From positions 1-64,000 of the forward strand of contig NZ_BBWR01000011.1 of NCBI RefSeq assembly GCF_001463905.1: DNA of 64,000 bases. Reading direction: 5' to 3'. Every line of letters starts with the position of its first letter. Positions within the stretch are counted from its first letter, which is position 1. Source of the stretch: Aureimonas frigidaquae (GTDB lineage Bacteria; Pseudomonadota; Alphaproteobacteria; Rhizobiales; Rhizobiaceae). Position numbers and translations under genes: made by a program. Under the pieces are notes generated by a model. That model saw only the letters and a program-made list of their open reading frames with translations. It was not told the origin of the DNA and did not search any database. This document shows, piece after piece, positions 8,173 to 15,729 of the stretch.

Positions 8173-8631
8173 CTAGAGGCTCGCCATGATTTCCTTCAGG
8201 CCGGCATCCTCGTGCTCGGCCGCGTTCAGAACGTCGCCCAGGCTCTTCTCGTCCAGGACGGCCGAAATGGCATTGCGGACCTCCAGCATGATCCGGCGCA
8301 CCGCACAGGTCTTTTCGTCCCGGCAGTCGTCGCAGCGGCGGTAGGCCGTGCGGCTGGCGCAGGATATGGGCGCCAGCGGCCCTTCCAGCACACGCAATAT
8401 GTGGCCGATCCGAATGTCGTCCGGAGCGCGGCTGAGCACATAGCCGCCGCCGCGGCCCTTGCGCGCATGCACCATGCCGGCCATCCGCAGATCGGCCAGA
8501 ATGGTATCCAGGAACTTCTTGGAAATATTGTTCGCCCTGGCGATCTCTTCCGACAGCGCACGTTCTCCGTCGGGCATGTTCGCAAGGTGCAACATGGCCT
8601 TCAGGCCATACTTGCCTTTCATCGTCAACAT
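8173..8631 (-). CDS. Rrf2-family transcriptional regulator with four cysteines
   Basis: 152 residues. A winged helix-turn-helix starts at once (MLTMKGKYGLKAMLHLANM) and includes the Rrf2 recognition region ISKKFLDTILADLRMAG and the RKGRGGGY wing. Cysteines sit at 91, 100, 103 and 109. The C91-x11-C103-x5-C109 set is close to the three Fe-S cysteines of IscR and RirA; Cys100 is extra. It may therefore sense iron, NO or redox state through an Fe-S cluster. The start at 8631 gives the usual Rrf2 N-terminus; an in-frame ATG three codons later is the alternative. It is the first gene of an operon with the FAD protein. Confidence 0.88.
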   Translation of the reverse strand: MLTMKGKYGLKAMLHLANMPDGERALSEEIARANNISKKFLDTILADLRMAGMVHARKGRGGGYVLSRAPDDIRIGHILRVLEGPLAPISCASRTAYRRCDDCRDEKTCAVRRIMLEVRNAISAVLDEKSLGDVLNAAEHEDAGLKEIMASL

Positions 8632-8754
8632 GGCTGCTGTCGGGTCTCCACGGCATGGCGGACGAGGTTGTCCAGCCACTATGTAGACTGACCCGTCTGA
8701 AAAAACCACGCCCCGAGGGCCGTTCCTGCCGGTTCGGGAAGTCGATGCCTGCCG

Positions 8755-8922
8755 TCATCGCAGAGCGGAGACGAGATCCGGCCGGGGAAGATGGTCCGAC
8801 GTTCCGGCGAAAGGTCCGACACCCAGGATCGCCGCCAGCACGATCACGATCGACAGACCGGCGCCAAGGCGCGCCAGGGCCAACTCTCCGCGTTTCGCTC
8901 CGCCCTGTGGCCTGCCGCTCAT
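8755..8922 (-). CDS. Small single-pass membrane protein, unknown
   Basis: 55 residues with a basic N-terminus (SGRPQGGAKRGE), one hydrophobic helix (about residues 19-38, LGAGLSIVIVLAAILGVGPF) and a short polar tail. A GAGGTG box 4-5 bases before the ATG at 8922 supports this start over the in-frame ATG at 8943. I do not recognise a family. It stands alone between the Rrf2 operon and the ThDP enzyme, both on the same strand, so it could be the last gene of a longer unit or a stand-alone membrane peptide. Confidence 0.5.
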   Translation of the reverse strand: MSGRPQGGAKRGELALARLGAGLSIVIVLAAILGVGPFAGTSDHLPRPDLVSALR

Positions 8923-9017
8923 CGTCACCTCATCGCGTTCCATGAAGCAAGGATAGGCTGGCGACCGGCGGAGCCACCAGAAAGGAATTGTCCATTCTCA
9001 CGATAGATTGAGCAATT

Positions 9018-10694
9018 TTATTGCGTTCCACCATCGGCGCGCTGCCGGGCGAGCGCCGCCTCCCGCATTTGGGTCAGCGTCTGGCGGGGCGTCAGCGCCT
9101 CGGCCGCGATGGCAAGGTCCAGGACGGCGCCGGTTGTCGAGGCGGTAGCCCGGGCGAAGGCGGCGGGAAAATCCTGCGTGCGCTCGACGCGCTCGGCGTG
9201 GAACCCATAGGCTTTCGCCAGAAGGCAGAAGTCGGGATTGACCATGGTCGTGCCACTGACGCGGCCGGGATAGTGCCGTTCCTGATGCGCCCGGATCGTG
9301 CCGTAAATGCCATTGTTGAGGATCAGCACGATCGGTTGTGCCTTGGCCTGCATGGCGGTTCCGAGTTCCTGGCATGTCATCTGCACATCGCCGTCGCCGG
9401 CAAAGCAGACGACCATGCGGTCCGGGCAGGCGAGCCGCGCGGCGATGGCGGCCGGCAGGCCGTAGCCCATGGCCCCGGCTTGCGGCGCGAGCAGCCGCGC
9501 CCCCTTGCCGAACTTGAAGAACTTATTCGGCCAGACCGTGAAGTTGCCGGCCCCGTTGGTCAGGATGACATCCGGCGGCAACACCGCACGCAGATGCGCG
9601 GTGACGGCGACCATATCCACCGGGGACGGTTGGGCAGGCGCGTCGAAGGCGGCCTGGAAGGCGGCACGGGCATCCCGGCGCCATTGCGCCCAGGGCCCCG
9701 CCACGGGCCGCAGGCTCGCTGCGAATGCGTTCGGCCCGGCCTGTATGCCGATCGTCGGCTGGTAGATTTTCCCGATCTCCCGGTCCGAGGCGTGGACATG
9801 GATCAACCGCTGCGCGGGGACAGGCACCGCGAGCAGGGTATAGCCATCCGTCGTCATCTCGCCGAAGCGGATGTTGACCGCCAGGATCGCGTCGGCATCG
9901 CGGATCAGGGCCCGCACATGGGGGGGCATGCCCACGCCGGCCTCTCCGGCATAGACGTCGGAGTTATTGTCGAACTGGTCCTGGTAGCGGAAGGCGGCGA
10001 CGACGGGAATGTCCGATGCTTCCGCAAAGGCCTGCAGGGCGGCCCGGCCGGCCGCGCTCCAGTTGCAGCCGCCCAGGATGATCAACGGGCGCTCCGCGCT
10101 GCGCAGCATGTCGAGGCTGTCCCGAAGGGCCTGCGGATCGGGCGCCGGCTCCGCGATGCGCGGCGCACGGGCCAGGGGCGCCACATCGGTGCGGGCGGTC
10201 AGCATGTCTTCCGGCAGGGCGATCACCACCGGCCCCGGCCGGCCCGTCATCGCGGTGGCATAGGCCCGTCCGACGAGTTCCGGCAGGCGGGCGACATCGT
10301 CGATCTCGACCACCCATTTGGCCATGGTGCCGAAGACGGCGCGATAATCGATCTCCTGGAAAGCCTCGCGGCCACGCATGTCCGTGCCCACCTGCCCGAC
10401 GAAGACGAGCATGGGCGCAGAATCCTGCATGGCCGTGTGGATGCCGATCGACGCATTGGTCACGCCCGGCCCCCGGGTAACGAAGCACAGGCCCGGCTGC
10501 CCGGTCAGCTTGCCCCAGGCCGCGGCCATGAAGGCCGCCCCGCCCTCGTTCCGGCACAGGGTGAAGTCCAGCCGCCCGACCGTGTCATGCAGCGCGTCGA
10601 GCACCGCCAGGTAGCTTTCGCCGGGCACGCCGAAGCCCCGCGTCGCGCCCAGGCCGATGAGGCACTGGACCAGGAGTTCACCACCATTGCGCAT
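9018..10694 (-). CDS. Thiamine diphosphate-dependent enzyme (acetolactate synthase-like)
   Basis: 558 residues in the three-domain ThDP layout. The pyrimidine domain has GFGVPGESYLAVLDAL and the activating glutamate in RNEGGAAFMA (about residue 50). The central domain spans about 190-325. The pyrophosphate domain carries the cofactor motif AGDGDVQMTCQELGTAMQA, running to LNNGIYGTIRAHQ. It belongs to the catabolic 'acetolactate synthase-like' group rather than to the ilvB core enzyme: no small subunit is adjacent, and it sits 91 bases behind an SDR dehydrogenase. GGGAGGA lies 8 bases upstream of the ATG at 10694, which decides against the longer frame. It probably decarboxylates or ligates a 2-oxo acid; the substrate is unknown. 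Confidence 0.82.
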   Translation of the reverse strand: MRNGGELLVQCLIGLGATRGFGVPGESYLAVLDALHDTVGRLDFTLCRNEGGAAFMAAAWGKLTGQPGLCFVTRGPGVTNASIGIHTAMQDSAPMLVFVGQVGTDMRGREAFQEIDYRAVFGTMAKWVVEIDDVARLPELVGRAYATAMTGRPGPVVIALPEDMLTARTDVAPLARAPRIAEPAPDPQALRDSLDMLRSAERPLIILGGCNWSAAGRAALQAFAEASDIPVVAAFRYQDQFDNNSDVYAGEAGVGMPPHVRALIRDADAILAVNIRFGEMTTDGYTLLAVPVPAQRLIHVHASDREIGKIYQPTIGIQAGPNAFAASLRPVAGPWAQWRRDARAAFQAAFDAPAQPSPVDMVAVTAHLRAVLPPDVILTNGAGNFTVWPNKFFKFGKGARLLAPQAGAMGYGLPAAIAARLACPDRMVVCFAGDGDVQMTCQELGTAMQAKAQPIVLILNNGIYGTIRAHQERHYPGRVSGTTMVNPDFCLLAKAYGFHAERVERTQDFPAAFARATASTTGAVLDLAIAAEALTPRQTLTQMREAALARQRADGGTQ

Positions 10695-10785
10695 TCGATC
10701 GTTCCTCCCGACTGCCCGCCCATCCGCCGATGGCAGTTTCAACGCCATCGGATGCCAGCGTCAACGCGTCCTGGCACACCCCGCG

Positions 10786-11565
10786 TCACAGGATGCCGGG
10801 ATAGGCGCCGCCGTCGATCAGGAGGCTCTGGCCGGTCACGTAGCCCGACGTCGCCGCGCAGAGAAAGGCGCAGGCTGCGCCGAATTCGGCCGGCTGGCCG
10901 AAACGGGCGGCCGGGATCTCGTCCCGGCGGGCCTGTGCCAGTTCGGCCGGATCGATCCCGCGGCTCGCCCCTTCCCGCGTGAAGGACCCGGTCAGGCGGT
11001 CGGTCTCGAAGGAGCCGGGCAGAAGGAAGTTGATCGTCACATTGTCGCGCGCCACCTGCCGCGCCACTCCGCCGAGATAGCCGGTCAGGCCCGCCCGCGC
11101 ACCGCTGGACATGTCGAGCATGGGCAGCGGCATCTTCACCGAGGATGAGGTGATGTTGACGATCCGGCCGAAGCGGCGCTCCACCATCCCGTCGATCACC
11201 CGGCGCACCATGTCGATGGGGGCGATCATGTTCGCTTCCAGCGCGCTGAGGAGGGCTTCCCTGTCGACGGAGCGGAAATCCCGCAGCGGCGGCCCGCCAT
11301 TGTTGTTGACGAGGATATCCACCGTTCCGGCCTCGGCGACGAGCTCGGCCCGCAGCCCGGCATCGTCCATGCTGCCGGCCACGGTCACGACGTCGACGCC
11401 GGTCTCGTCCGCGATGTGCCGGGCGGCCTCGTCGAGCCGCGCGCGATCGCGCCCATTCATGACGAGCCGCACGCCCTCCCGCGCCAGCGCCGTGGCACAG
11501 GCGAGACCCAGCCCCCGGCTGGACGCGCAGACGATGGCGCTGCGGCCGGTGATGTGCAGATCCAT
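10786..11565 (-). CDS. SDR-family oxidoreductase with altered catalytic site
   Basis: 259 residues. The cofactor loop reads CASSRGLGLACA, strand 4 gives VNNNGGPP (NNAG variant), and the C-terminus SGYVTGQSLLIDGG is a classical SDR ending. The catalytic serine is present (ITSSS, near residue 145). The Tyr-x3-Lys pair is replaced: in the aligned place (LDMSSGARAGLTGY) serine stands for Tyr and arginine for Lys. This matches a known atypical SDR branch rather than a decayed gene, since the rest is intact. It is the first gene of a unit with the ThDP enzyme and is divergent from a GntR regulator 80 bases away. Confidence 0.85.
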   Translation of the reverse strand: MDLHITGRSAIVCASSRGLGLACATALAREGVRLVMNGRDRARLDEAARHIADETGVDVVTVAGSMDDAGLRAELVAEAGTVDILVNNNGGPPLRDFRSVDREALLSALEANMIAPIDMVRRVIDGMVERRFGRIVNITSSSVKMPLPMLDMSSGARAGLTGYLGGVARQVARDNVTINFLLPGSFETDRLTGSFTREGASRGIDPAELAQARRDEIPAARFGQPAEFGAACAFLCAATSGYVTGQSLLIDGGAYPGIL

Positions 11566-11645
11566 GGAAAACCCCCTGCTCTTTCCTCAGCAAACATCTT
11601 ATGTTTAGACAGTGCGACACCCCTGATCCAGGGATAACAGGCTTC

Positions 11646-12410
11646 ATGCAGCAGGAAACGTCAGATCAATTGCGGGACGCGACCGGCCGCGGCAAGCTGC
11701 CGGCATTGGTCGACCGGCTCGGCCGGGATGTCGCCGGCGGGGTCTACCGCCAGGGCGAGCCCCTGCCGGCCGAACCCGAACTCGGCCTCCTGCACCAGGC
11801 CAGCCGCTCCGTCGTGCGGGAGGCGGTCAAGACGCTGGCGGCCAAGGGCCTTCTGCGCGTCGGCCCGCGCACGGGCACCGTCGTCAACCCGATGGAGCGC
11901 TGGAGCCTGCTCGATCCGGCCGTGCTCGGCTGGATGGTCTGCGGCGGCGCCCACCGCCCCCTCTTTGGCGCGATCGACGAGGTCCGCTACCTGATCGAAC
12001 CACAGGCGGCGGCCCTGGCGGCCGAGCGCGCCGGGCCGCAGGATCTGCAGCGGCTGCGCACGGCTTTCGCAGCCATGCAGTCCGCCGCGACGGAAGGTGA
12101 CCGACAGGCCGCCATCCGGGCCGACAAGGCATTCCACCTCGCCATATTGGAAGCGACGGGCAATCCGGTCCTGCGGGCCTTCGATGCGGCCGTCGGCGCC
12201 ATGCTGGATATCCTGTTCCGCGAGGCGGTGGACCATATTGGCGGCTTTCGCGACAATCTGTTCCGGCATGCCGAGGTGCTGGAGGCGATCGCCACCCGCA
12301 AACCGTCAGAGGCCAGCTTCGCCATGCAGCGCCTGATCGGCTTCACGCGGGAAAATATGCAGCGCGCCGGCTTGTACGAGCCGCAGGATCACAAGGGAGA
12401 AACGCAATGA
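11646..12410 (+). CDS. GntR-family (FCD) regulator
   Basis: 254 residues. The winged helix-turn-helix (residues about 15-80, PAEPELGLLHQASRSVVREA and VGPRTGTVV) is followed by an FCD ligand domain with DKAFHLAILEATGNPVLRAF. The segment ERWSLLDPAVLGWM after the DNA-binding domain resembles the DgoR/GalR-like sugar-acid branch. The ATG at 11646 follows AACAGG. It faces the SDR/ThDP unit across an 80-base gap and overlaps the cupin gene by ATGA, so the regulator and one enzyme share a transcript. It likely controls both arms of this cluster; the inducer is unknown. Confidence 0.88.
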   Translation: MQQETSDQLRDATGRGKLPALVDRLGRDVAGGVYRQGEPLPAEPELGLLHQASRSVVREAVKTLAAKGLLRVGPRTGTVVNPMERWSLLDPAVLGWMVCGGAHRPLFGAIDEVRYLIEPQAAALAAERAGPQDLQRLRTAFAAMQSAATEGDRQAAIRADKAFHLAILEATGNPVLRAFDAAVGAMLDILFREAVDHIGGFRDNLFRHAEVLEAIATRKPSEASFAMQRLIGFTRENMQRAGLYEPQDHKGETQ

Positions 12411-12916
12411 CCAACGGCTTCTATCGCGACATGACGGGGACCACCCACCGCCTGGCCCCGCCGGAGATCGTGGTGACCGCCATGCCGGAGGACGAGCGCG
12501 TCTGGGTTCCCCAGGCGCCGGATGTCTGGTTCCGGCCCTTGATGCTCAACACGCTGGCCGGCCAGTGGTGCAATCTCTTGCGCGTGCGCAAGTCGGGCAT
12601 CCTGTCGCGCCACCTCCACCCCAATCCGGTGCACGGCTTCGTCCTGAAGGGGCGCTGGCACTATCTGGAACATGACTGGGTGGCGCAGGAAGGCTCCTAT
12701 GTCATGGAGCCCCCGGGCGAGATTCACACCCTGACCGTTCCGGACGACGTCGCGGAAATGATCACCTTCTTCAACATCACCGGCTGCATGATCTACCTGG
12801 ACGCGGATGATCGCCATATCGGCTACGAGGACGTCTTCACCAAGATCGATATGTGCCGCGCCCATTACGAAAAGGTCGGGCTTGGGCGCGACTATGTGGA
12901 CCAGTTCGTGCGCTGA
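12407..12916 (+). CDS. Cupin protein of the 2,4'-dihydroxyacetophenone dioxygenase family
   Basis: 169 residues forming a single cupin barrel. RHLHPNPVHGFVLKGRWHY supplies the first cupin motif with its histidines, and YVMEPPGEIHTL the second with its His. The pattern fits the family named after 2,4'-dihydroxyacetophenone dioxygenase, a non-haem iron enzyme cleaving a carbon-carbon bond next to a ketone. Most relatives are uncharacterised, so activity on such a ketone here is a guess. It overlaps the GntR gene by four bases and has no gene following it on this strand. With the ThDP enzyme and SDR it may form a small catabolic route. Confidence 0.75.
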   Translation: MTNGFYRDMTGTTHRLAPPEIVVTAMPEDERVWVPQAPDVWFRPLMLNTLAGQWCNLLRVRKSGILSRHLHPNPVHGFVLKGRWHYLEHDWVAQEGSYVMEPPGEIHTLTVPDDVAEMITFFNITGCMIYLDADDRHIGYEDVFTKIDMCRAHYEKVGLGRDYVDQFVR

Positions 12917-12934
12917 GGCGCACGCACCTCTGCG

Positions 12935-14665
12935 CTAGCGGGGCCTCAGGAGATTGGCCGATGCCAGTTCCAGGACCTCGTCGCCCCGCCCGCTGATCAC
13001 CGCGCGCAGCGCGTAGAGGCTGAAGCCGAGCGCCTGCTGCGCCTTGATCTTGGGCGGCAGGATCAGCTCCTGCGGCTCGATGGGCACGTCCACGAGCACC
13101 GGGCCGGGATGGGCCAGGGCTTCGGCAAGGACCGCTTCCAGCCCATCCGCATCGCGAACGCGCAGCCCCTTGATGCCGACGGCCTCCGCCAGGGCGGCGA
13201 AGTCGGCATTCTTCAGGCTCGTATTGGCGTCGAGATATCCTGCCGCCTTCATTTCCATGGCGACGAAGCCGAGCTGCCCGTTATTGAACAGGATGATCTT
13301 CACCGGCAAGGCGTGCTGGGCGAGCGTCAGCACCTCTCCCATCAGCATGGTGAAGCCGCCGTCGCCGGACATGGAGATGACCTGGCGCTCGGGAAAGGCG
13401 GCCTGCGCGCCCATGGCCTGCGGCATGGCATTGGCCATGGAGCCATGGTTGAACGAGCCGATGAGCCGCCGCTTGCCGTTCATCGTCAGGTAGCGGCACG
13501 CCCAGACCGCCGGCGTGCCGACATCGGCCGTGAAGATCGCATCTTCACTGGCCAGCCTGTCGAGCATGCGGGTGACATATTGCGGATGCAGCGGCTTGCC
13601 CGCCGGGCTGGGCGTCGCCAGATCGTCGAGACCCTCGCGCGCCTTGGCGTAATGCGCCCGTGCGGTGCGCAGGAATTGCGGATCACGGCCGGGCTCGATC
13701 ATGGGCAGGAGGCGTTCGGCGAGCGCACCCACATCGGCCTGTATGCCGATGTCGAGCGGCACGCGACGGCCGAGCGCCTGCGGATCGATATCGACCTGCG
13801 CGATGCTCGCCTTTTCCGGATAGAAGTTGCGATAGGGAAAATCGGTGCCCAGCATCAGGAGCGTGTCGCATTCCATCATGGCATGGTAGCCGGACGAAAA
13901 GCCGATCAGCCCCGTCATGCCGACATCGAACTCATTCTCCCATTCGATATGCTCCTTGCCGCGATAGGCATGGACGATCGGCGCCTGCAGCGCCCGCGCC
14001 AGCTCCACGACCGCATCATGCGCCCCGGCCGTACCGCTGCCACACAGGAGCGTCACGGCGGGCGAAGCGTTCAGGAGCAGCGCCAGCTGCCGCAAACTCG
14101 CCTCGTCCGGCTGGATGGTCGGCCGGGCCAGTGGCGCAAAAGCTGCGCCGCGCGCAGCTGTCGCCGGCTTCAGGCAGATATCTCCCGGGATCACGATCAC
14201 CGCGACGCCCCGATCCCCGATGGCGGCGCGCATGGCCCGGTGGAGCACTTCCGGCATCTGGCGCGGATCGGTCACCAGTTCCACGAAGTGGCTGCATTCC
14301 CGGAAAATCTCCGTCGGATGCGTTTCCTGGAAGTAGTTCAGGCCGATCTCCGTGGAGGGGATCTGCGCCGCGATGGCCAGAACGGGGACACGGTTGCGGT
14401 GGCAGTCGTAAAGGCCGTTGATGAGGTGCAGATTGCCCGGCCCGCAACTCCCGGCACAGACGGCGAGCCTGCCAGTCGCATGCGCCTCTGCACCGGCGGC
14501 AAAGGCGCCCGCCTCCTCGTTGCGCACATGCATCCAGGCAATCGCGCCCGATTTTTCCAGACTGTCGTTGATAGCGTTCAGGCTGTCGCCCGTCACGCCC
14601 CACATCCGCTCCACGCCCGCCGCCGCCAGCGTGTCCACGATCTGATCCGCAACCGTCCGTGCCAT
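12935..14665 (-). CDS. poxB: Pyruvate dehydrogenase (quinone)/pyruvate oxidase-type ThDP enzyme
   Basis: 576 residues, matching PoxB length. The pyrimidine domain holds [14 protein letters not shown] and the conserved glutamate in [27 protein letters not shown] and [17 protein letters not shown] are PoxB-family signatures. The cofactor motif is [16 protein letters not shown], running to [10 protein letters not shown]. The FAD-binding middle domain includes [20 protein letters not shown]. The enzyme decarboxylates pyruvate to acetate and passes electrons to quinone at the membrane. The C-terminus ([11 protein letters not shown]) is short, so the lipid-activated helix of E. coli PoxB may not be conserved. 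The start at 14665 follows GGGGAA. The gene is monocistronic and convergent with the cupin gene. Confidence 0.88.
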   Translation of the reverse strand: MARTVADQIVDTLAAAGVERMWGVTGDSLNAINDSLEKSGAIAWMHVRNEEAGAFAAGAEAHATGRLAVCAGSCGPGNLHLINGLYDCHRNRVPVLAIAAQIPSTEIGLNYFQETHPTEIFRECSHFVELVTDPRQMPEVLHRAMRAAIGDRGVAVIVIPGDICLKPATAARGAAFAPLARPTIQPDEASLRQLALLLNASPAVTLLCGSGTAGAHDAVVELARALQAPIVHAYRGKEHIEWENEFDVGMTGLIGFSSGYHAMMECDTLLMLGTDFPYRNFYPEKASIAQVDIDPQALGRRVPLDIGIQADVGALAERLLPMIEPGRDPQFLRTARAHYAKAREGLDDLATPSPAGKPLHPQYVTRMLDRLASEDAIFTADVGTPAVWACRYLTMNGKRRLIGSFNHGSMANAMPQAMGAQAAFPERQVISMSGDGGFTMLMGEVLTLAQHALPVKIILFNNGQLGFVAMEMKAAGYLDANTSLKNADFAALAEAVGIKGLRVRDADGLEAVLAEALAHPGPVLVDVPIEPQELILPPKIKAQQALGFSLYALRAVISGRGDEVLELASANLLRPR

Positions 14666-14899
14666 GGTCGTTCCCCGTGCCTGCAACTCTAGGTGTAGGT
14701 GGCGCGGCGGCCGTGACTTGAAAGGCCGCGCATAAGTCCAATGCGTCTTGCGAAGGGCTGAGGGCGCTCGAAATGCGCGCCCGACGACCAATGACCGCCT
14801 CTCGATCGGGGCTGGCTGTACGGGCAGTATGCCGCACCGTGCGGATCGATTGGCGCGTGCGTGGCGTTAGCCCCGTGCAAACCGGAGGTCCGACAGACA

Positions 14900-15361
14900 A
14901 TGGTCGACGATTATTCGCCCTTCGCTCTTGTCGCGGACGACGACGCCTTCATTGCCATGGACGCCTGCCAGATTCTCGAGGATGCGGGCTTCAGAACCTT
15001 TCAGGCTGCCGATGTCGATGCGGCGGTGGCGATTCTGGAGGAGAATGCCGAAAGCATCCAGCTCCTGTTCTCCGACGTCCAGATGCCGCCGAGCGAGCGG
15101 GACGGCTTCGAACTGGCCAGACTGACCGCCGAACGCTGGCCGCACATCAGCATCATCGTTGCATCCGGCATGGCAAAGCCCGAACCCGGCGCGATGCCGG
15201 AGGGCGCCCGCTTTATCCTGAAGCCGTTTTCAGCCGATGTAGTCTACCAGCATCTGCAAGAAGTGCTTCCCGACGGCAAGAAGCCGAGGCCGCTGGTCGA
15301 GAAGGCGACGGGCTTACGCACGGCGTGCGCTCAGCCGCAAGCTTGGCCAGAAGACATATGA
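14900..15361 (+). CDS. Single-domain response regulator
   Basis: 153 residues: one receiver domain (about residues 8-125) and a short polar tail. The acidic pocket is VADDDAF, the phospho-acceptor aspartate is in LLFSDVQMP, the conserved Ser/Thr position is VASGMAK, and the lysine is in FILKPFSAD. There is no output domain, so it must act through protein contacts, as CheY- or Sma0114-type regulators do with HWE/HisKA2 kinases. GGAGGT about 10 bases before the ATG at 14900 sets the start. It is divergent from poxB across 234 bases in which I see no clear operator. The cognate kinase is unknown; an HWE kinase lies 4.5 kb away. Confidence 0.85.
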   Translation: MVDDYSPFALVADDDAFIAMDACQILEDAGFRTFQAADVDAAVAILEENAESIQLLFSDVQMPPSERDGFELARLTAERWPHISIIVASGMAKPEPGAMPEGARFILKPFSADVVYQHLQEVLPDGKKPRPLVEKATGLRTACAQPQAWPEDI

Positions 15362-15375
15362 TTCTGAAAAGTAGG

Positions 15376-15451
15376 TGGTGCCTAGGGACGGGATCGAACC
15401 GCCGACACTGCGATTTTCAGTCGCATGCTCTACCAACTGAGCTACCTAGGC
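15376..15451 (-). tRNA. tRNA-Phe (GAA)
   Basis: A 76-nt cloverleaf on the minus strand. The acceptor stem GCCTAGG pairs with CCTAGGC and the CCA end is encoded. The D arm contains AGCTCAGTTGGTAGAGC, the anticodon loop reads CTGAAAATC (anticodon GAA), and the T arm has GGTTCGATCCC. It stands 14 bases beyond the response regulator stop, facing it. Confidence 0.97.
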
Positions 15452-15614
15452 ATTTCGGGTTCGCGCGCCGCTTTTCAGCGGGTCCGCAACCCGAGGATGG
15501 GCGCCTTATAGGCAAGCGCCGGAACCCTGTCCAGCCCCTTTGTTGCCCCGTCGCAAACTTGCATCGAACGCCTTGCGCTCCGTGCGTCATCATGCAATAG
15601 ACGCGCCGTCGATA

Positions 15615-15689
15615 GCTGCGGTAGCTCAGTGGTAGAGCACTCCATTGGTAATGGAGAGGTCGAGAGTTCAATCCTCTCTCGCAGCACCA
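15615..15689 (+). tRNA. tRNA-Thr (GGT)
   Basis: A 75-nt cloverleaf. The acceptor stem GCTGCGG pairs with TCGCAGC (one G:T pair) and CCA is encoded. The D arm is GCTCAGTGGTAGAGC, the anticodon loop TTGGTAA (anticodon GGT), and the T arm contains AGTTCAATCC. It is divergent from tRNA-Phe with 163 bases between, which must hold both promoters. No integrase or duplicated 3' end is visible, so it shows no sign of use as an attachment site. Confidence 0.97.
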
Positions 15690-15729
15690 GACGCTCCCAT
15701 AAAAGTTGCGTTGCCTTACAGCCACCTGC

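Noticed and set aside
10786-11565. SDR gene as a pseudogene because of the missing Tyr and Lys
   Set aside because: The frame is full length with all other motifs intact, and the Ser/Arg replacement recurs in an atypical SDR branch.
15376-15689. tRNA pair as a possible integration site
   Set aside because: No integrase, no duplicated tRNA 3' fragment and no change of gene character beside either tRNA.
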